From positions 4,006,501 to 4,070,500 of the forward strand of contig NZ_CP046907.1 of NCBI RefSeq assembly GCF_014083985.1: 64,000 nt of DNA. The letters run 5' to 3'. The notes under the pieces were generated by a model. That model was given only the letters and a program-made list of their open reading frames with translations, did no database searches and was not told the DNA's origin. Made by a program: the position numbers and the translations under genes. Source of the stretch: Streptomyces sp. SCUT-3. Its GTDB lineage: Bacteria; Actinomycetota; Actinomycetes; Streptomycetales; Streptomycetaceae. This document shows positions 28,024 to 37,477 of the stretch, one piece after another. Each line of letters opens with the position of its first letter. The stretch's first letter is position 1.

Positions 28024-29181
28024 GTGCGCCGTACCGTTTTCAACGAGGACCACGAGGCGTTCCGGTCCACGATCCGGGACTTCATCGAGAAGGAGGTCGT
28101 GCCCGCCTACCCCGAGTGGGAGAAGGCCGGCCACCCGCCCCGCGAGTTCTACAACCGCCTCGGTGAGCTGGGCGTCTTCGGCATCGAGATCCCCGAGGAG
28201 TACGGCGGCGCCGGCGAGACCAGCTTCAAGTTCTCCGCCGTGATCATGGAGGAGACCGCCCGGGCCGGCGTCAGCTTCGGCAGCAGCGGCGTGCACACCG
28301 GTCTCGTCCAGCCCTACCTGCTGGCCTACGCCACCGAGGAGCAGAAGCAGCGCTGGCTGCCGAAGTTCGTCACCGGCGAGATGATGACCGCCATCGCCAT
28401 GACCGAGCCCGGCACCGGCTCCGACCTGGCCGGCATCGCCACCACCGCCAAGCTCTCCGCGGACGGCACCCACTACGTCCTCAACGGCGCCAAGACCTTC
28501 ATCACCGGCGGTGCGCTGGCCGACATGGTGCTGGTGGTCGCCCGCACCTCGCCCGCCACCCCGGAGAACCGCCGCGCCGGCCTGTCCATCCTCGCCGTCG
28601 ACGCGCACGCCGAGGGCTTCTCCGTCGGCCGCAAGCTGGAGAAGATCGGCCTGCGCACCTCCGACACCGCCGAGCTGTCCTTCGTCGACGTGAAGGTGCC
28701 GGCCGAGGACCTGCTGGGCGAGGAGGGCAAGGGCTTCTACTACCTGGCCCACAACCTGCCGCAGGAGCGCCTGTCGATCTCCTTCGGCGCCTACGCGCAG
28801 GCTTCGGCGGCCGTGCAGTTCGCCCTCGCCTACACCAAGGAGCGCACGGTCTTCGGCAAGGAGGTCGCCTCCTTCCAGAACACCAAGTTCGTGCTCGCCG
28901 ACTGCGCCGCCGACGTCCGCGCCATGCAGGCCGTCGTCGACCAGGCGCTGGAGGCCCACGACGCGGGCGAGTACACCGCCGCCGACGCCGCCGCGGACAA
29001 GCTGTTCTGCACCGAGACCGCGAACCGCGTCATCGACAAGTGCCTGCAGCTGCACGGCGGGTACGGGTACATGCTGGAGTACCCGATCGCCCGCCTCTAC
29101 ACCGACAACCGGGTGACCCGCATCTACGGCGGCACCAGCGAGGTGATGAAGACCATCATCGCCAAGTCGCTGGGGCTGTGA
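28024..29181 (+). CDS. Acyl-CoA dehydrogenase (long-chain/isovaleryl-type active site)
   Basis: The 385-aa flavoenzyme starts at GTG 28024, about 8 bases after AGAGGGG; the frame is open upstream, but the family begins here (VRRTVFNEDHEAFRSTIRDF). Motifs are MTEPGTGSDLAGI, LNGAKTFITGG, QLHGGYGYMLEYPIARLYTDNR and IYGGTSEVMKTIIAKSLGL. The usual EGTSE Glu is replaced by Gly (GGTSE), so the catalytic base is probably the Glu in PQERLSISFGA, as in long-chain and isovaleryl-CoA dehydrogenases. It is followed by thiolase and thioesterase on the same strand, and a strong palindromic terminator lies just after its stop. Confidence 0.9.
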   Translation: MRRTVFNEDHEAFRSTIRDFIEKEVVPAYPEWEKAGHPPREFYNRLGELGVFGIEIPEEYGGAGETSFKFSAVIMEETARAGVSFGSSGVHTGLVQPYLLAYATEEQKQRWLPKFVTGEMMTAIAMTEPGTGSDLAGIATTAKLSADGTHYVLNGAKTFITGGALADMVLVVARTSPATPENRRAGLSILAVDAHAEGFSVGRKLEKIGLRTSDTAELSFVDVKVPAEDLLGEEGKGFYYLAHNLPQERLSISFGAYAQASAAVQFALAYTKERTVFGKEVASFQNTKFVLADCAADVRAMQAVVDQALEAHDAGEYTAADAAADKLFCTETANRVIDKCLQLHGGYGYMLEYPIARLYTDNRVTRIYGGTSEVMKTIIAKSLGL

Positions 29182-29187
29182 GACATT

Positions 29188-29221
29188 CGACCCGGGGCTA
29201 CTGATCAGTAGCCCCGGGTCG
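29188..29221. terminator. Terminator: 17-bp perfect palindrome, no loop
   Basis: The arm CGACCCGGGGCTACTGA is followed directly by its exact complement, centred on TGATCA. It begins 6 bp after the acyl-CoA dehydrogenase stop. It would weaken read-through into the thiolase gene 115 bp further on, so the two may be transcribed partly separately. Confidence 0.75.
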
Positions 29222-29335
29222 GGGGCCGTCGGGCCCCACGACCGCAGGGCCCCGCGACCGCGGGGCCGCAGGGCCGCAAGGCCGGACGACCGGGGCCGGG
29301 AGTCCGGGAAGCCAGGGAGTTAGGGAACCACAGCC

Positions 29336-30502
29336 ATGCGTGACGCAGTGATCGTCGATGCCGTGCGGACCCCGGTGGGCCGTCGCGGCGGCGCGCTCGC
29401 CGGCATCCACCCGGCGGACCTGTCCGCCCACGTCCTCACCGCGCTCGCCGAGCGCACCGGCCTGGACCCGGAGCTGGTCGACGACGTGATCTGGGGCTGC
29501 GTCTCCCAGGTCGGCGAGCAGGCCGTCAACATCGGCCGGTACGGCGTCCTGGGCGCCGGATGGCCCGAGACCGTGCCCGCCACCACCGTCGACCGGCAGT
29601 GCGGGTCCTCCCAGCAGGCCGTGCACTTCGCCGCGGCCGGCGTGGTCTCCGGCCACTACGACATCGCGGTGGCCGGCGGCGTCGAGTCGATGACCCGCGT
29701 GCCCATGGGCTCCCCCCTCGCCGGCGGCGCCTACGGCAGGCCCTACGGCGAGACCGTCCTGAACCGCTACGGCATCGAGGACTTCAACCAGGGCATCGGC
29801 GCCGAGATGATCGCCGCCGAGTACAGGCTCTCCCGCACCCGCCTCGACGAGGCCGCCCTGCGCTCCCACGAGCGGGCCGCCGCCGCGATCGACGAGGGCC
29901 GCTTCGCCTCCCAGACCGCGCCCGTGACCGTCACCGGCGAGGACGGGACCGAGCGGGAGTTCGCCACCGACGAGGGCGTGCGCCGCGGCGGCACCCTGGA
30001 GGTCCTCGGCGGGCTGAAGACCCCGTTCAAGGCCGACGGCGTGGTCTCGGCCGGCAACGCCTCCCAGATCTCCGACGGCTCCTCCGCCGTGCTGGTGACC
30101 ACCAGCGAGACCGCCGCCCGCCACGGCTGGCGGCCCCTGGCCCGGGTGCACACCGTCGCCCTGGCCGGCGTCGACCCCGTCAGCATGCTCAAGGGCCCGA
30201 TCCCCGCCACCGCCAAGGTCCTCAAGAAGGCCGGCCTGTCCCTGTCCGACATCGGCACCTTCGAGATCAACGAGGCCTTCGCCTCCGTCACCGAGGCCTG
30301 GCTGGAGGAGACCGGGGCGGACCCGGCCCTGGTCAACCCCGACGGCGGCGCCATGGCCCTGGGCCACCCGCTCGGCGCCTCCGGCACCCGGCTGATGACC
30401 ACCCTCGTGCACCGCATGCGCGAGCGCGGCATCCGCTACGGCCTGCAGTCCATGTGCGAGGGCGGCGGCATGGCCAACGCCACGATCCTCGAACTCCTGT
30501 GA
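29336..30502 (+). CDS. Acetyl-CoA acetyltransferase / 3-ketoacyl-CoA thiolase
   Basis: The 388-aa thiolase has all three catalytic residues: nucleophile Cys89 (DRQCGSSQQA), His344 (MALGHPLGASG) and Cys374 (SMCEGGGMANA). It catalyses thiolytic release of acetyl-CoA from 3-ketoacyl-CoA or, in reverse, acetoacetyl-CoA formation. Start ATG 29336 is preceded by AGGGA-type sequence. Its placement after an acyl-CoA dehydrogenase and before a thioesterase suggests fatty or aromatic acyl-CoA degradation. Hydratase and hydroxyacyl dehydrogenase genes for a full cycle are not in the window. Confidence 0.92.
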   Translation: MRDAVIVDAVRTPVGRRGGALAGIHPADLSAHVLTALAERTGLDPELVDDVIWGCVSQVGEQAVNIGRYGVLGAGWPETVPATTVDRQCGSSQQAVHFAAAGVVSGHYDIAVAGGVESMTRVPMGSPLAGGAYGRPYGETVLNRYGIEDFNQGIGAEMIAAEYRLSRTRLDEAALRSHERAAAAIDEGRFASQTAPVTVTGEDGTEREFATDEGVRRGGTLEVLGGLKTPFKADGVVSAGNASQISDGSSAVLVTTSETAARHGWRPLARVHTVALAGVDPVSMLKGPIPATAKVLKKAGLSLSDIGTFEINEAFASVTEAWLEETGADPALVNPDGGAMALGHPLGASGTRLMTTLVHRMRERGIRYGLQSMCEGGGMANATILELL

Positions 30503-30515
30503 GCAGGCGCCGCCC

Positions 30516-31403
30516 GTGAACGACGACGACGCACTGCAGTCGCTGGTCGACCTGCTCGACCTGGAGCAGATCGACCGCGACATCTTCCGCGGCCGCAGCC
30601 AGTCCGCGCTGCTGCCGCGGGTCTTCGGCGGACAGGTCGCCGGACAGGCGATGGTGGCCGCCGGACGCACGGTGCCGCAGGAGAGGGCCGTGCACTCGCT
30701 GCACGCCTACTTCCTGCGCACCGGCGACCCCGGCTCGCCGATCGTCTACCAGGTCGACCGGATCCGCGACGGCCGCTCCTTCAGCACCCGCCGGGTCGTC
30801 GCGATCCAGCACGGCAGGCCCATCTTCCACTTCTCCGCGTCCTTCCAGGACCCGGAGGAGGGCCTGGAGCACCAGGCAGACATGCCCGACGCGCCCGACC
30901 CGGAGACCCTGCCCACCCCGCAGGAGTTCTTCGGACGCCACGGCCACCTGCTGCCCGACCCCGAGATCCCGCGGCGGCTGCTGGGCTTCCGCGCCGCCTG
31001 GGACCTGCGGTACGCCACCGACCCGCCGTTCGTGGCCGCGGCCACCGGCGGGCCCGGCCCGGCGCGCCAGCAGGTGTGGTTCCGCACCGTCGGGAAACTC
31101 CCCGACGACCCGCTGCTGCACGTCTGCGCGACGACCTACCTGTCCGACATGACCCTGCTGGACTCGGTGCTGCTGCCGCACGGGCTCGGCGGCTGGGCCA
31201 CCGGGGACGTGGTGGGCGCCAGCCTGGACCACGCCATGTGGTTCCACCGGCCCTTCCGGGCCGACGAGTGGCTGCTCTACCACCAGGACAGCCCGTCCAC
31301 CTCCGGCGGACGCGGCCTGGCCCGCGGCAGCATCTACACCCGCGACGGCCGCCTGGTCGTCTCCGTAGTGCAGGAGGGCGTGGTCCGCATCCCGCGCTCC
31401 TGA
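30516..31403 (+). CDS. Acyl-CoA thioesterase II (TesB-like)
   Basis: The 295-aa protein has the double hot-dog arrangement: an N-terminal half with FGGQVAGQAMVAAGRTV and HSLHAYFLRTGDPGSPIVYQVDRIRDGRSFSTR, and a C-terminal half ending HRPFRADEWLLYHQDSPSTSGGRGLARGSIY. It hydrolyses acyl-CoA to free acid and CoA. The GTG start lies 13 bp after the thiolase stop, so the two are surely cotranscribed. It may act as a valve to recover CoA during acyl-CoA catabolism. Confidence 0.9.
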   Translation: MNDDDALQSLVDLLDLEQIDRDIFRGRSQSALLPRVFGGQVAGQAMVAAGRTVPQERAVHSLHAYFLRTGDPGSPIVYQVDRIRDGRSFSTRRVVAIQHGRPIFHFSASFQDPEEGLEHQADMPDAPDPETLPTPQEFFGRHGHLLPDPEIPRRLLGFRAAWDLRYATDPPFVAAATGGPGPARQQVWFRTVGKLPDDPLLHVCATTYLSDMTLLDSVLLPHGLGGWATGDVVGASLDHAMWFHRPFRADEWLLYHQDSPSTSGGRGLARGSIYTRDGRLVVSVVQEGVVRIPRS

Positions 31404-31413
31404 CCCCGGGACC

Positions 31414-31448
31414 GGACGGCCCGGCGGCGGACGGCGGACGGGCCGTCC
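31414..31448. terminator. Bidirectional terminator between thioesterase and phosphatase genes
   Basis: Arms GGACGGCCCG and CGGGCCGTCC (10 bp, perfect) enclose a 15-base loop. It lies between convergent genes, 10 bp after the thioesterase stop. Confidence 0.6.
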
Positions 31449-31481
31449 TGCGGGCCCCGGCGGCCGCGGGACGGGCCCCGG

Positions 31482-32738
31482 TCAGCGGCCCGGCAGGCCG
31501 GCGAGGGCCTCGCTGCGGCCGGCCGCGGCCGGGCCGGGGCCGTGCCACTCCAGGAGCAGGACGGTGCCGTCGTCGTTCAGGTGCCCCTGGTGGTACTCCA
31601 TGACGCTGCGCGTCAGGCGGCGCAGCGTCTCGGGGACGGGCAGGCCGGCGGCGTCGTGGCGGACGAGGAAGTCCACCAGCCGGTCCAGGCCGAACTCCTG
31701 GCCGTCGGGGCTGCGGGCCTCGGTGAAACCGTCGGTGTACAGCAGCACCCGGTCGCCGGGCTCGAGCTGCTCGCGGCACAGGACGGACTTCAGGCCCAGG
31801 TTGGTGCCCAGGGGGTGTGCGGGAGGGCAGCTCAGGGTGCCGGCCCACCGGCCGCCGCGGATGACCACCGGCGGGTGGTGGCCCCTGTTGACCCAGCTGA
31901 ACAGGCCGGTGCGGGTGTCCAGGTGCGCCAGGACGGCGGTCGCGTAGCCGGACGTGCCGAACTGCCCGGTCAGGACGCGTTCGATCGCCTCCCCCGTCTC
32001 CACCAGGTCCTTGCCCTGGCGGCGGTTGTTGCGGCAGGCGGCCATCGCGAGGTTGGCGGTCAGGCCCGCCGTGGCGTCGTGGCCCATGGCGTCGAAGACC
32101 GCCAGGTGCACGGTGTCGCCGGACAGGGCGTAGTCGAAGGCGTCGCCGCCGATCTCGTACGCCGGCTCCATCGCGGCGCTGACCACCACCCGTTCGCCGG
32201 CGAACGTCAGCGGCGGCATCAGGTTCCACTGCATCTCCGCGGCCACGTTCATCGAACGGGTCCGCGTCAGGCGGGCGTAGGAGTCGCTGAGCCCGGCCTT
32301 GCTGACCACGATCAGGGCCACCAGCGACGCCAGGTGGTGGAGGTTCCCCCTGGTGGACTCGTCGTCGGGACCGGTTGCCTGCAGTACGCCCAGGCGCTCG
32401 GCACCGTCGACCACCGGGACCCACCACTGGCACGAGCCCTCGGCGCCTCCCGGGGCGGTGACGGTCCGCCCGTGCTGGAAGGCCCGGCCGGCCAGGCTGC
32501 CCTCGATGCCCAGCTCCTTCGCGGGACCGCCGGGGCCGGCCTCCCCCGCGTCCTCCCCGTGTCCGGTCAGGAGGCGCAGCACGCTCTCCTGGAGGTCGGC
32601 CAGGTAGATCCGCACCTGCCGGACACCCACGGCCCGGGCGTGCTCGGCCACCTTGCCCGGCAGATCCTCGAACGCCATCAGGTGGCTGTCCCTGAGAAGG
32701 CCGCCGAGCATCCGCTCCGTGCCGGAGGGTCCGGTCAC
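31482..32738 (-). CDS. GAF-domain PP2C/SpoIIE-type protein serine phosphatase
   Basis: The 418-aa protein has a GAF-like sensor (about 25-165; VRIYLADLQESVLRLL, WWVPVVDGAERLGVLQA). A SpoIIE/PPM phosphatase domain follows, with metal-binding Asp motifs EIGGDAFDYALSGDTVHLAVFDAMGHDATAGL and LLYTDGFTEARSPDGQEFG, ending LNDDGTVLLLEW. The GTG start at 32738 follows AAGGAG by 9 bases. Relatives dephosphorylate anti-anti-sigma proteins in response to stress signals. No sigma/anti-sigma pair is adjacent, so its target is unknown. Confidence 0.88.
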   Translation of the reverse strand: MTGPSGTERMLGGLLRDSHLMAFEDLPGKVAEHARAVGVRQVRIYLADLQESVLRLLTGHGEDAGEAGPGGPAKELGIEGSLAGRAFQHGRTVTAPGGAEGSCQWWVPVVDGAERLGVLQATGPDDESTRGNLHHLASLVALIVVSKAGLSDSYARLTRTRSMNVAAEMQWNLMPPLTFAGERVVVSAAMEPAYEIGGDAFDYALSGDTVHLAVFDAMGHDATAGLTANLAMAACRNNRRQGKDLVETGEAIERVLTGQFGTSGYATAVLAHLDTRTGLFSWVNRGHHPPVVIRGGRWAGTLSCPPAHPLGTNLGLKSVLCREQLEPGDRVLLYTDGFTEARSPDGQEFGLDRLVDFLVRHDAAGLPVPETLRRLTRSVMEYHQGHLNDDGTVLLLEWHGPGPAAAGRSEALAGLPGR

Positions 32739-33033
32739 CGGCCCAGCTCCTTTCCTGCCGCCCCTGCCACGGCCCTGGTCCTGGTTCCGGCCCCGTGAGC
32801 GGGACGGGGCCCGTGCGCACCGGCCGGGCCCCGGTCGGCGGCCGCCGTGCCGTGCGCGGTCCCGCAGGCCGTGCGGGCCGTGCAGGCCGAGCGTCCCGGC
32901 CCTTGGAGTCCGTGCTTCCCGGTTTCCGGGGTTCCATGTGCCCCGGCCCCGGCCCCGGCGCTGCGGCGCCCCCGCGGCTCCGGTCGGCCCGTGGCCGGCC
33001 GGGCAGGCCGCGGTCGGCCGGGCAGGCCCGCGG
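32739..33033. other. Non-coding gap, low complexity
   Basis: These 295 bp between two minus-strand genes are a GC-rich mix of short CCGG-type repeats (for example 32940-33030). No gene, hairpin of note or operator was recognised. Confidence 0.5.
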
Positions 33034-33822
33034 TCAGTCGGACAGGCCCGCGGCCGCCAGCAGGTACGCGGTCATGGGGGCGTAGTGGAGCGGGGGCACG
33101 TTGTCGTCCAGCGGGACGGTGGCCAGCAGGCGGCCCTCCGCCTCGCCGACGAACAGCGCCGGGTCGTTGCAGTCCGCGAAGCCGACGGTGTCGATGCCCT
33201 GCTGGCCCGCGTACCCGGCCCAGCCGTGGTCGGCGAAGACCAGGTCCGGCGGCTGCAGGCCGGCGCGGGCGCGGGCGTCGAGGATCTCGCGCATCGGGTC
33301 GGGGGAGTGGGTGTGCATCAGGTTGCCCCCGCGGTGGACCATCGCCACGCCGCCGACCTGCCGGATGTCGCCGTTGTCGGCGTACAGGCCGGCGGGGACC
33401 CCGATGACCTCGCAGCCGGCCGCCTGAAGGGCCAGGGCGGTGGCCTGGTGCACCGGCAGGAGGCCGGCGGGGTGCCCGGTGGCCAGCAGCACGCGGCTGC
33501 CGGACTCGGCGGCCTTGCGCAGGGCGACGGCCGCCCGGTCCAGCGCGTCCACGGTCAGTTCGGCGCTGATCGTGTCGTGGCCGGCGACGTGCTCCGGGTC
33601 GGCGACGACACCGCACCGCTCCACCATCAGCTCCAGCACCGCGTCCGCGTCCGTCCACCGGTCGCCGAGTTCGAGGCCGAGCCAGTAGTAGCGGTCGCCG
33701 TCGGCGAGTTTGGCGTAGTGGTCGAGGTTGTTGTCGCGCGGCGTGGCCACGTTCCCGGCGATGCGGGTGCGCTCGAGGTGGTCGACGAGTTCCTGGCGAC
33801 TGGGTACGGCAGCTATCGGCAT
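33034..33822 (-). CDS. Conserved phosphatase-annotated protein, function unproven
   Basis: The 262-aa protein, start ATG 33822, belongs to a streptomycete family usually labelled phosphatase. Visible features are VLLATGHPAGLLPVHQATALAL, VHRGGNLMHTHSPDPMREIL and DLVFADHGWAGYAGQQGIDTVGFADCNDPALF, with several conserved Asp/His residues suited to metal binding. I cannot assign a substrate. It lies between the PP2C gene and a PucR regulator, all on the minus strand, but gaps of 190-300 bp argue against one operon. Confidence 0.6.
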   Translation of the reverse strand: MPIAAVPSRQELVDHLERTRIAGNVATPRDNNLDHYAKLADGDRYYWLGLELGDRWTDADAVLELMVERCGVVADPEHVAGHDTISAELTVDALDRAAVALRKAAESGSRVLLATGHPAGLLPVHQATALALQAAGCEVIGVPAGLYADNGDIRQVGGVAMVHRGGNLMHTHSPDPMREILDARARAGLQPPDLVFADHGWAGYAGQQGIDTVGFADCNDPALFVGEAEGRLLATVPLDDNVPPLHYAPMTAYLLAAAGLSD

Positions 33823-34010
33823 GAGGCCATTGTCACGCCTTCCGGGCCGGGGAGTGGCGTCACGACGCACCGCGGACGGTGAACGGGTGGTTCCGCACCG
33901 CTGTTCCACCGGGGCGGGGAGGGGGCTCGCCGGGGCCGGGACGCGGGGTTCGCCGGCCCCGGACAGGTTGCGTCCGGGGCCCTGGCGGGTCCCGCCGGTC
34001 CCGGGCGGGG

Positions 34011-35768
34011 TCAGCGCGGATGCGGGGGCGGCTGCGCCGGGAGGCAGCGCAGGGCGAGCCACAGTTCGGTGCGGACGTCGGCGTCGCCGAGGTCCGCGTC
34101 CAGCAGTTCGCCGGTCCTGGCGATCCGCTTGCGGACGGTGTTGCGGTGGACCCCCAGGGCGACCGCGGTCCGGTCCCAGCTGCCGTGCAGGGACAGCCAG
34201 GTGCGCAGGGTCTCCAGCAGGGCGGGGGCGCCGGACAGCGGGGCCAGCAGTCCGGCCGCCGCCGCGGCGGACTCCTCCGCGGGGAGCAGCGCGGTCAGGC
34301 CCGCGTCCTGCGGCCGGTGCCGTACGAGGGGGCGCCGGTCGGCCACGGCGCGCCGCAGCGCCCGTTCCGCCTGGAGGTTGGCCGCGGCCAGGTCCGCGGG
34401 CCCGGCGGGCGCGCTCACGCCGATCGTCCATCCCGGCAGCTCGGTGACGGCCGCCCCGGTCCCCTCCTCGGGCAGCAGGGCGCGCACGCCGCCGTCGCGG
34501 GTCCGGTCGACCAGGGCGGTGCCCAGGGCGTCCCCCAGGGCGTCGGCGGCGAGGGCGTCGGCGGCCGGCGGGCCGGGGGTGGGGGTGCCGGGCGGTGCGG
34601 CTGCCGTCCCGGTCCCGCTCCTGGTCCTGGTCCCGGTCCCGGTCCCGGTGCCGGTGGCGGTTCCGCCACCGGTGTCGTACGGACGGTGCGGGCCGCGGCG
34701 GCGTGCCCGCACCACCTGCCAGCGGCCCGGGTGGAGCAGCACGGCGGCGTCCTCGGGAGGGCCGCCCAGCAGCAGACGCACCAGCGCCGACCGGGCGGGC
34801 AGGCCGGCGGCCCGGTGCCGGGGGCCGGTGAGCAGGGACAGCAGCACGGCGGCGACCCCGGCGATCGTGCCGTCGGCCGGTTCTCGCCGGCGCGACACCA
34901 CGCCCAGCGCGGGGCGCGCCCGTCCGGACGCCGGGCCGGGCAGGGCGTAGACGGCCAGTTGCAGCCCGGCGGCCGTGCCCGACGCGGACAGCGGCGCCAC
35001 CCCCGCGTCCGCCCCGGCAGCCGCTCCGGCCCCGGTTCCGGCCCCCGCTCCGGTCTCGGGCCCGGTACGGCGCGGTCCGAGGGCCGCGGCCAGGGAGACC
35101 AGCGCCTCGCGCGCCGCGGCGGGCGGACGGCGGCCCGCCGCGTGCAGTTCGGCGCCGTCGGCGTCCAGCAGCACCGCCCACGCGTCCAGCCGCCGTGCCG
35201 TCTGCCGCAGCACGGCGGGCACCGGGTCCGGCCGGGCGGCGGCCGTCGCCAGGCTCGCCTGCGCCTCGGCGACGCGGCGCAGCTCGCGGTGCCGGGCCTC
35301 GGTCAGGGCCTGCCACACGGCCCTCTCCACAGAGGCGAACCGGGTCCCGCGCGGGACCTCCAGCAGCGGCAGCCCGTACCGGTCGCAGGCCTCCACCAGT
35401 GACCGCGGCGTCTCGTCGTGCACGGGTGCCAGCCCGAAACCGAGCGCCGCCGCACCGCCCTCCACGGCCCGCGCGACGTAGCGGTCCCAGTGCGGGGACG
35501 CGCCGTCGGAGGCGTCGCCCGCGCCGCGCAGGCCGCCGTGCGGGGCGGCGTCGGACCCGTCCGGGCCGGGGAAGCGGACGCCGGCGGAGAGGATCAGCTC
35601 GCCGCCGAGCAGGTACGGCAGCGGGTCGTCCATCTCGCTGGTGTGCACCAGGGAGATCGCCACGTCCCGGCGCGGTCCGCCGACCTGCCGCAGTCCCAGG
35701 TCGGACCGGCCGACCAGCTCCCGGAGGGAGACGGCCGGCAGCACCGGGCCGGTGTCGTGGGCGGGCAT
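34011..35768 (-). CDS. PucR-family transcriptional regulator, divergent from speB
   Basis: The 585-aa protein has an N-terminal PucR domain (about 12-140; [50 protein letters not shown]). A central region carries a Gly/Thr/Arg low-complexity insert encoded by GGTCCC-type hexanucleotides (34610-34680). The C-terminal PucR-type HTH reads [30 protein letters not shown]. Relatives control purine, polyamine or amino-acid use. It is divergent from agmatinase with about 230 bp between starts, so it probably regulates speB (inference). Confidence 0.85.
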   Translation of the reverse strand: MPAHDTGPVLPAVSLRELVGRSDLGLRQVGGPRRDVAISLVHTSEMDDPLPYLLGGELILSAGVRFPGPDGSDAAPHGGLRGAGDASDGASPHWDRYVARAVEGGAAALGFGLAPVHDETPRSLVEACDRYGLPLLEVPRGTRFASVERAVWQALTEARHRELRRVAEAQASLATAAARPDPVPAVLRQTARRLDAWAVLLDADGAELHAAGRRPPAAAREALVSLAAALGPRRTGPETGAGAGTGAGAAAGADAGVAPLSASGTAAGLQLAVYALPGPASGRARPALGVVSRRREPADGTIAGVAAVLLSLLTGPRHRAAGLPARSALVRLLLGGPPEDAAVLLHPGRWQVVRARRRGPHRPYDTGGGTATGTGTGTGTRTRSGTGTAAAPPGTPTPGPPAADALAADALGDALGTALVDRTRDGGVRALLPEEGTGAAVTELPGWTIGVSAPAGPADLAAANLQAERALRRAVADRRPLVRHRPQDAGLTALLPAEESAAAAAGLLAPLSGAPALLETLRTWLSLHGSWDRTAVALGVHRNTVRKRIARTGELLDADLGDADVRTELWLALRCLPAQPPPHPR

Positions 35769-35995
35769 GTGCGTTTCATCCTCTTCGGGCGTCCTGGATG
35801 GAGGAAACGTACACTTCCCCGTCTTCCGGTGGCCACCTACTGTCGGGCCGTGGAGCAGCGCACGGCTCCCCGCCCCCGCCCCTCCCCCCGAGGGCGGGGG
35901 CGGCCTTCCCCCGCCCCTGCCCCCGGGACGGGGGAAGGACCCCGTCCACCGGGACCCCGCTCACCGCACCCGCCACCAGGAAGGCGCCCTCCCCG

Positions 35996-36988
35996 ATGAC
36001 CAGCAGCAACGGATTCCGCGGCCCCGTCGACTCCTCGCGCGTCCCGCGCTACGCCGGGCCGGCCACCTTCGCCCGGCTGCCCCGGCTGGACGAGGTCGGC
36101 ACCGCGGACGTCGCCGTCGTCGGGGTGCCCTTCGACAGCGGCGTCTCCTACCGGCCCGGCGCGCGCTTCGGCGGCAACGCCGTCCGCGAGGCGTCCCGGC
36201 TGCTGCGCCCCTACAACCCGGCGCAGGACGCCTCGCCGTTCGCCCTCGCCCAGGTCGCCGACGCGGGCGACATCGCGGTGAACCCGTTCGACATCAACGA
36301 GGCCGTGGAGACCGTCCAGGCCGCCGCCGACGACCTGCTCGACACCGGTGCCCGCCTGATGACCCTCGGCGGCGACCACACCATCGCGCTGCCCCTGCTG
36401 CGCTCGGTCGCCAGGAAGCACGGCCCCGTCGCCCTCCTGCACTTCGACGCCCACCTGGACACCTGGGACACCTACTTCGGCGCCGAGTACACCCACGGCA
36501 CCCCGTTCCGCCGTGCCGTCGAGGAGGGGATCCTCGACACCTCCGCCCTGTCCCACGTCGGCACCCGCGGCCCGCTGTACGGCAAGCAGGACCTCGACGA
36601 CGACGCGAAGATGGGCTTCGGCATCGTCACCTCCGCCGACGTCATGCGGCGCGGCGTCGACGAGGTCGCCCAGCAGCTGCGCGAGCGCATCGGCGACCGC
36701 CCGCTGTACATCTCCATCGACATCGACGTGCTCGACCCGGCGCACGCCCCCGGCACCGGCACCCCCGAGGCCGGCGGCCTGACCTCCCGCGAGCTGCTGG
36801 AGATCCTGCGCGGCCTGGCCGGCTGCAACCTGGTCTCCGCCGACCTGGTCGAGGTCGCCCCGGCCTACGACCACGCCGAGATCACCTCGGTCGCCGCCTC
36901 CCACACCGCCTACGAGCTGACCACGATCATGTCCCGCCGGATCGCCGCCGCCCGCGCCGCGGACGCGGACGCGAAGCCGCAGGCCTGA
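35996..36988 (+). CDS. speB: Agmatinase (arginase/ureohydrolase family)
   Basis: The 330-aa enzyme hydrolyses agmatine to putrescine and urea, or a related guanidino compound. Mn-binding motifs are intact: [21 protein letters not shown], and [24 protein letters not shown] 35996 follows AGGAAGG by 11 bases; the open frame upstream is not conserved. It is monocistronic and divergent from the PucR regulator. Other family members act on guanidinobutyrate or similar substrates, so substrate is assigned with moderate certainty. Confidence 0.88.
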   Translation: MTSSNGFRGPVDSSRVPRYAGPATFARLPRLDEVGTADVAVVGVPFDSGVSYRPGARFGGNAVREASRLLRPYNPAQDASPFALAQVADAGDIAVNPFDINEAVETVQAAADDLLDTGARLMTLGGDHTIALPLLRSVARKHGPVALLHFDAHLDTWDTYFGAEYTHGTPFRRAVEEGILDTSALSHVGTRGPLYGKQDLDDDAKMGFGIVTSADVMRRGVDEVAQQLRERIGDRPLYISIDIDVLDPAHAPGTGTPEAGGLTSRELLEILRGLAGCNLVSADLVEVAPAYDHAEITSVAASHTAYELTTIMSRRIAAARAADADAKPQA

Positions 36989-37110
36989 ACCCCGGCCGGT
37001 CCGGCCGACCCGGTTTCCCGGAGGCAGGGGGAGCTGAGTGCCGGCCCGGGCCGACGTACCCCGTTCGTGTGGTCCTGGCCCGGAGGAGCTCGCGGTCGGC
37101 GACGGCGAAT

Positions 37111-37126
37111 ATAGCGTTGATGCTAT
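37111..37126. promoter_or_regulatory. Palindrome ATAGC-6-GCTAT at the toxin-antitoxin promoter
   Basis: The sequence ATAGCGTTGATGCTAT is a perfect 5-bp inverted repeat with a 6-base spacer, in an AT-richer patch. It directly precedes and slightly overlaps the ATG of the toxin remnant. Such a site fits autoregulation by the HTH antitoxin. Confidence 0.6.
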
Positions 37127-37172
37127 GGGATGGGGTAGCGTCGAACTCGAACCGGAGGTCGCGTCGTTGTGA
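37125..37172 (+). pseudogene. Remnant of a HigB/RelE-type toxin gene (first 15 codons only)
   Basis: The tiny frame MGWGSVELEPEVASL matches the opening of phage-derived Gp49/HigB-like toxins of actinobacteria, which begin with an M-x-W-G-x-VELEPEV pattern and continue for about 100 residues. Here a stop follows at once and its GTGA overlaps the antitoxin start. The toxin body is not found in any frame nearby. This suggests deletion of the toxin core while promoter, start and antitoxin were kept. The family match is from memory and needs a search. Confidence 0.55.
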
Positions 37173-37477
37173 CGGCAGAGAGCACACGGACCGGTCTGGA
37201 GCAGGCGCGCCGTGCCCGGGCCGCCACGCCCGTGATCCAGGAGGAGTACGCCGCCGCGCGGCTGCGCTTCGAATTGGGTGAAGCCGTCCGCGGGCGCCGG
37301 TTGGAACTCGGTCTGTCGCAAAGCGAACTCGGCCTCATGGCAGGCATGACGCAGTCGGCCGTGGCGCGTTTCGAGGGTGGTGGCACGGTTCCGACGATCC
37401 CGGTGCTCGACCGCCTCGCGCGGGCGCTCGACCTCGGGCTGAAGGTCGAACTGACTCCCCGGGCCGAAAGTGCATAG
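37169..37477 (+). CDS. XRE-family HTH antitoxin (HigA-like), orphaned
   Basis: The 102-aa protein has an HTH at about 43-95 (LGEAVRGRRLELGLSQSELGLMAGMTQSAVARFEGGGTVPTIPVLDRLARAL) and ends LGLKVELTP, as in HigA/Y4mF antitoxins. GTG 37169 overlaps the stop of the toxin remnant; GGAGG lies 11 bases upstream. With no intact toxin next to it, it is an orphan antitoxin. It could still autoregulate through the palindrome at 37111 or neutralise a toxin encoded elsewhere. Confidence 0.8.
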   Translation: MTAESTRTGLEQARRARAATPVIQEEYAAARLRFELGEAVRGRRLELGLSQSELGLMAGMTQSAVARFEGGGTVPTIPVLDRLARALDLGLKVELTPRAESA

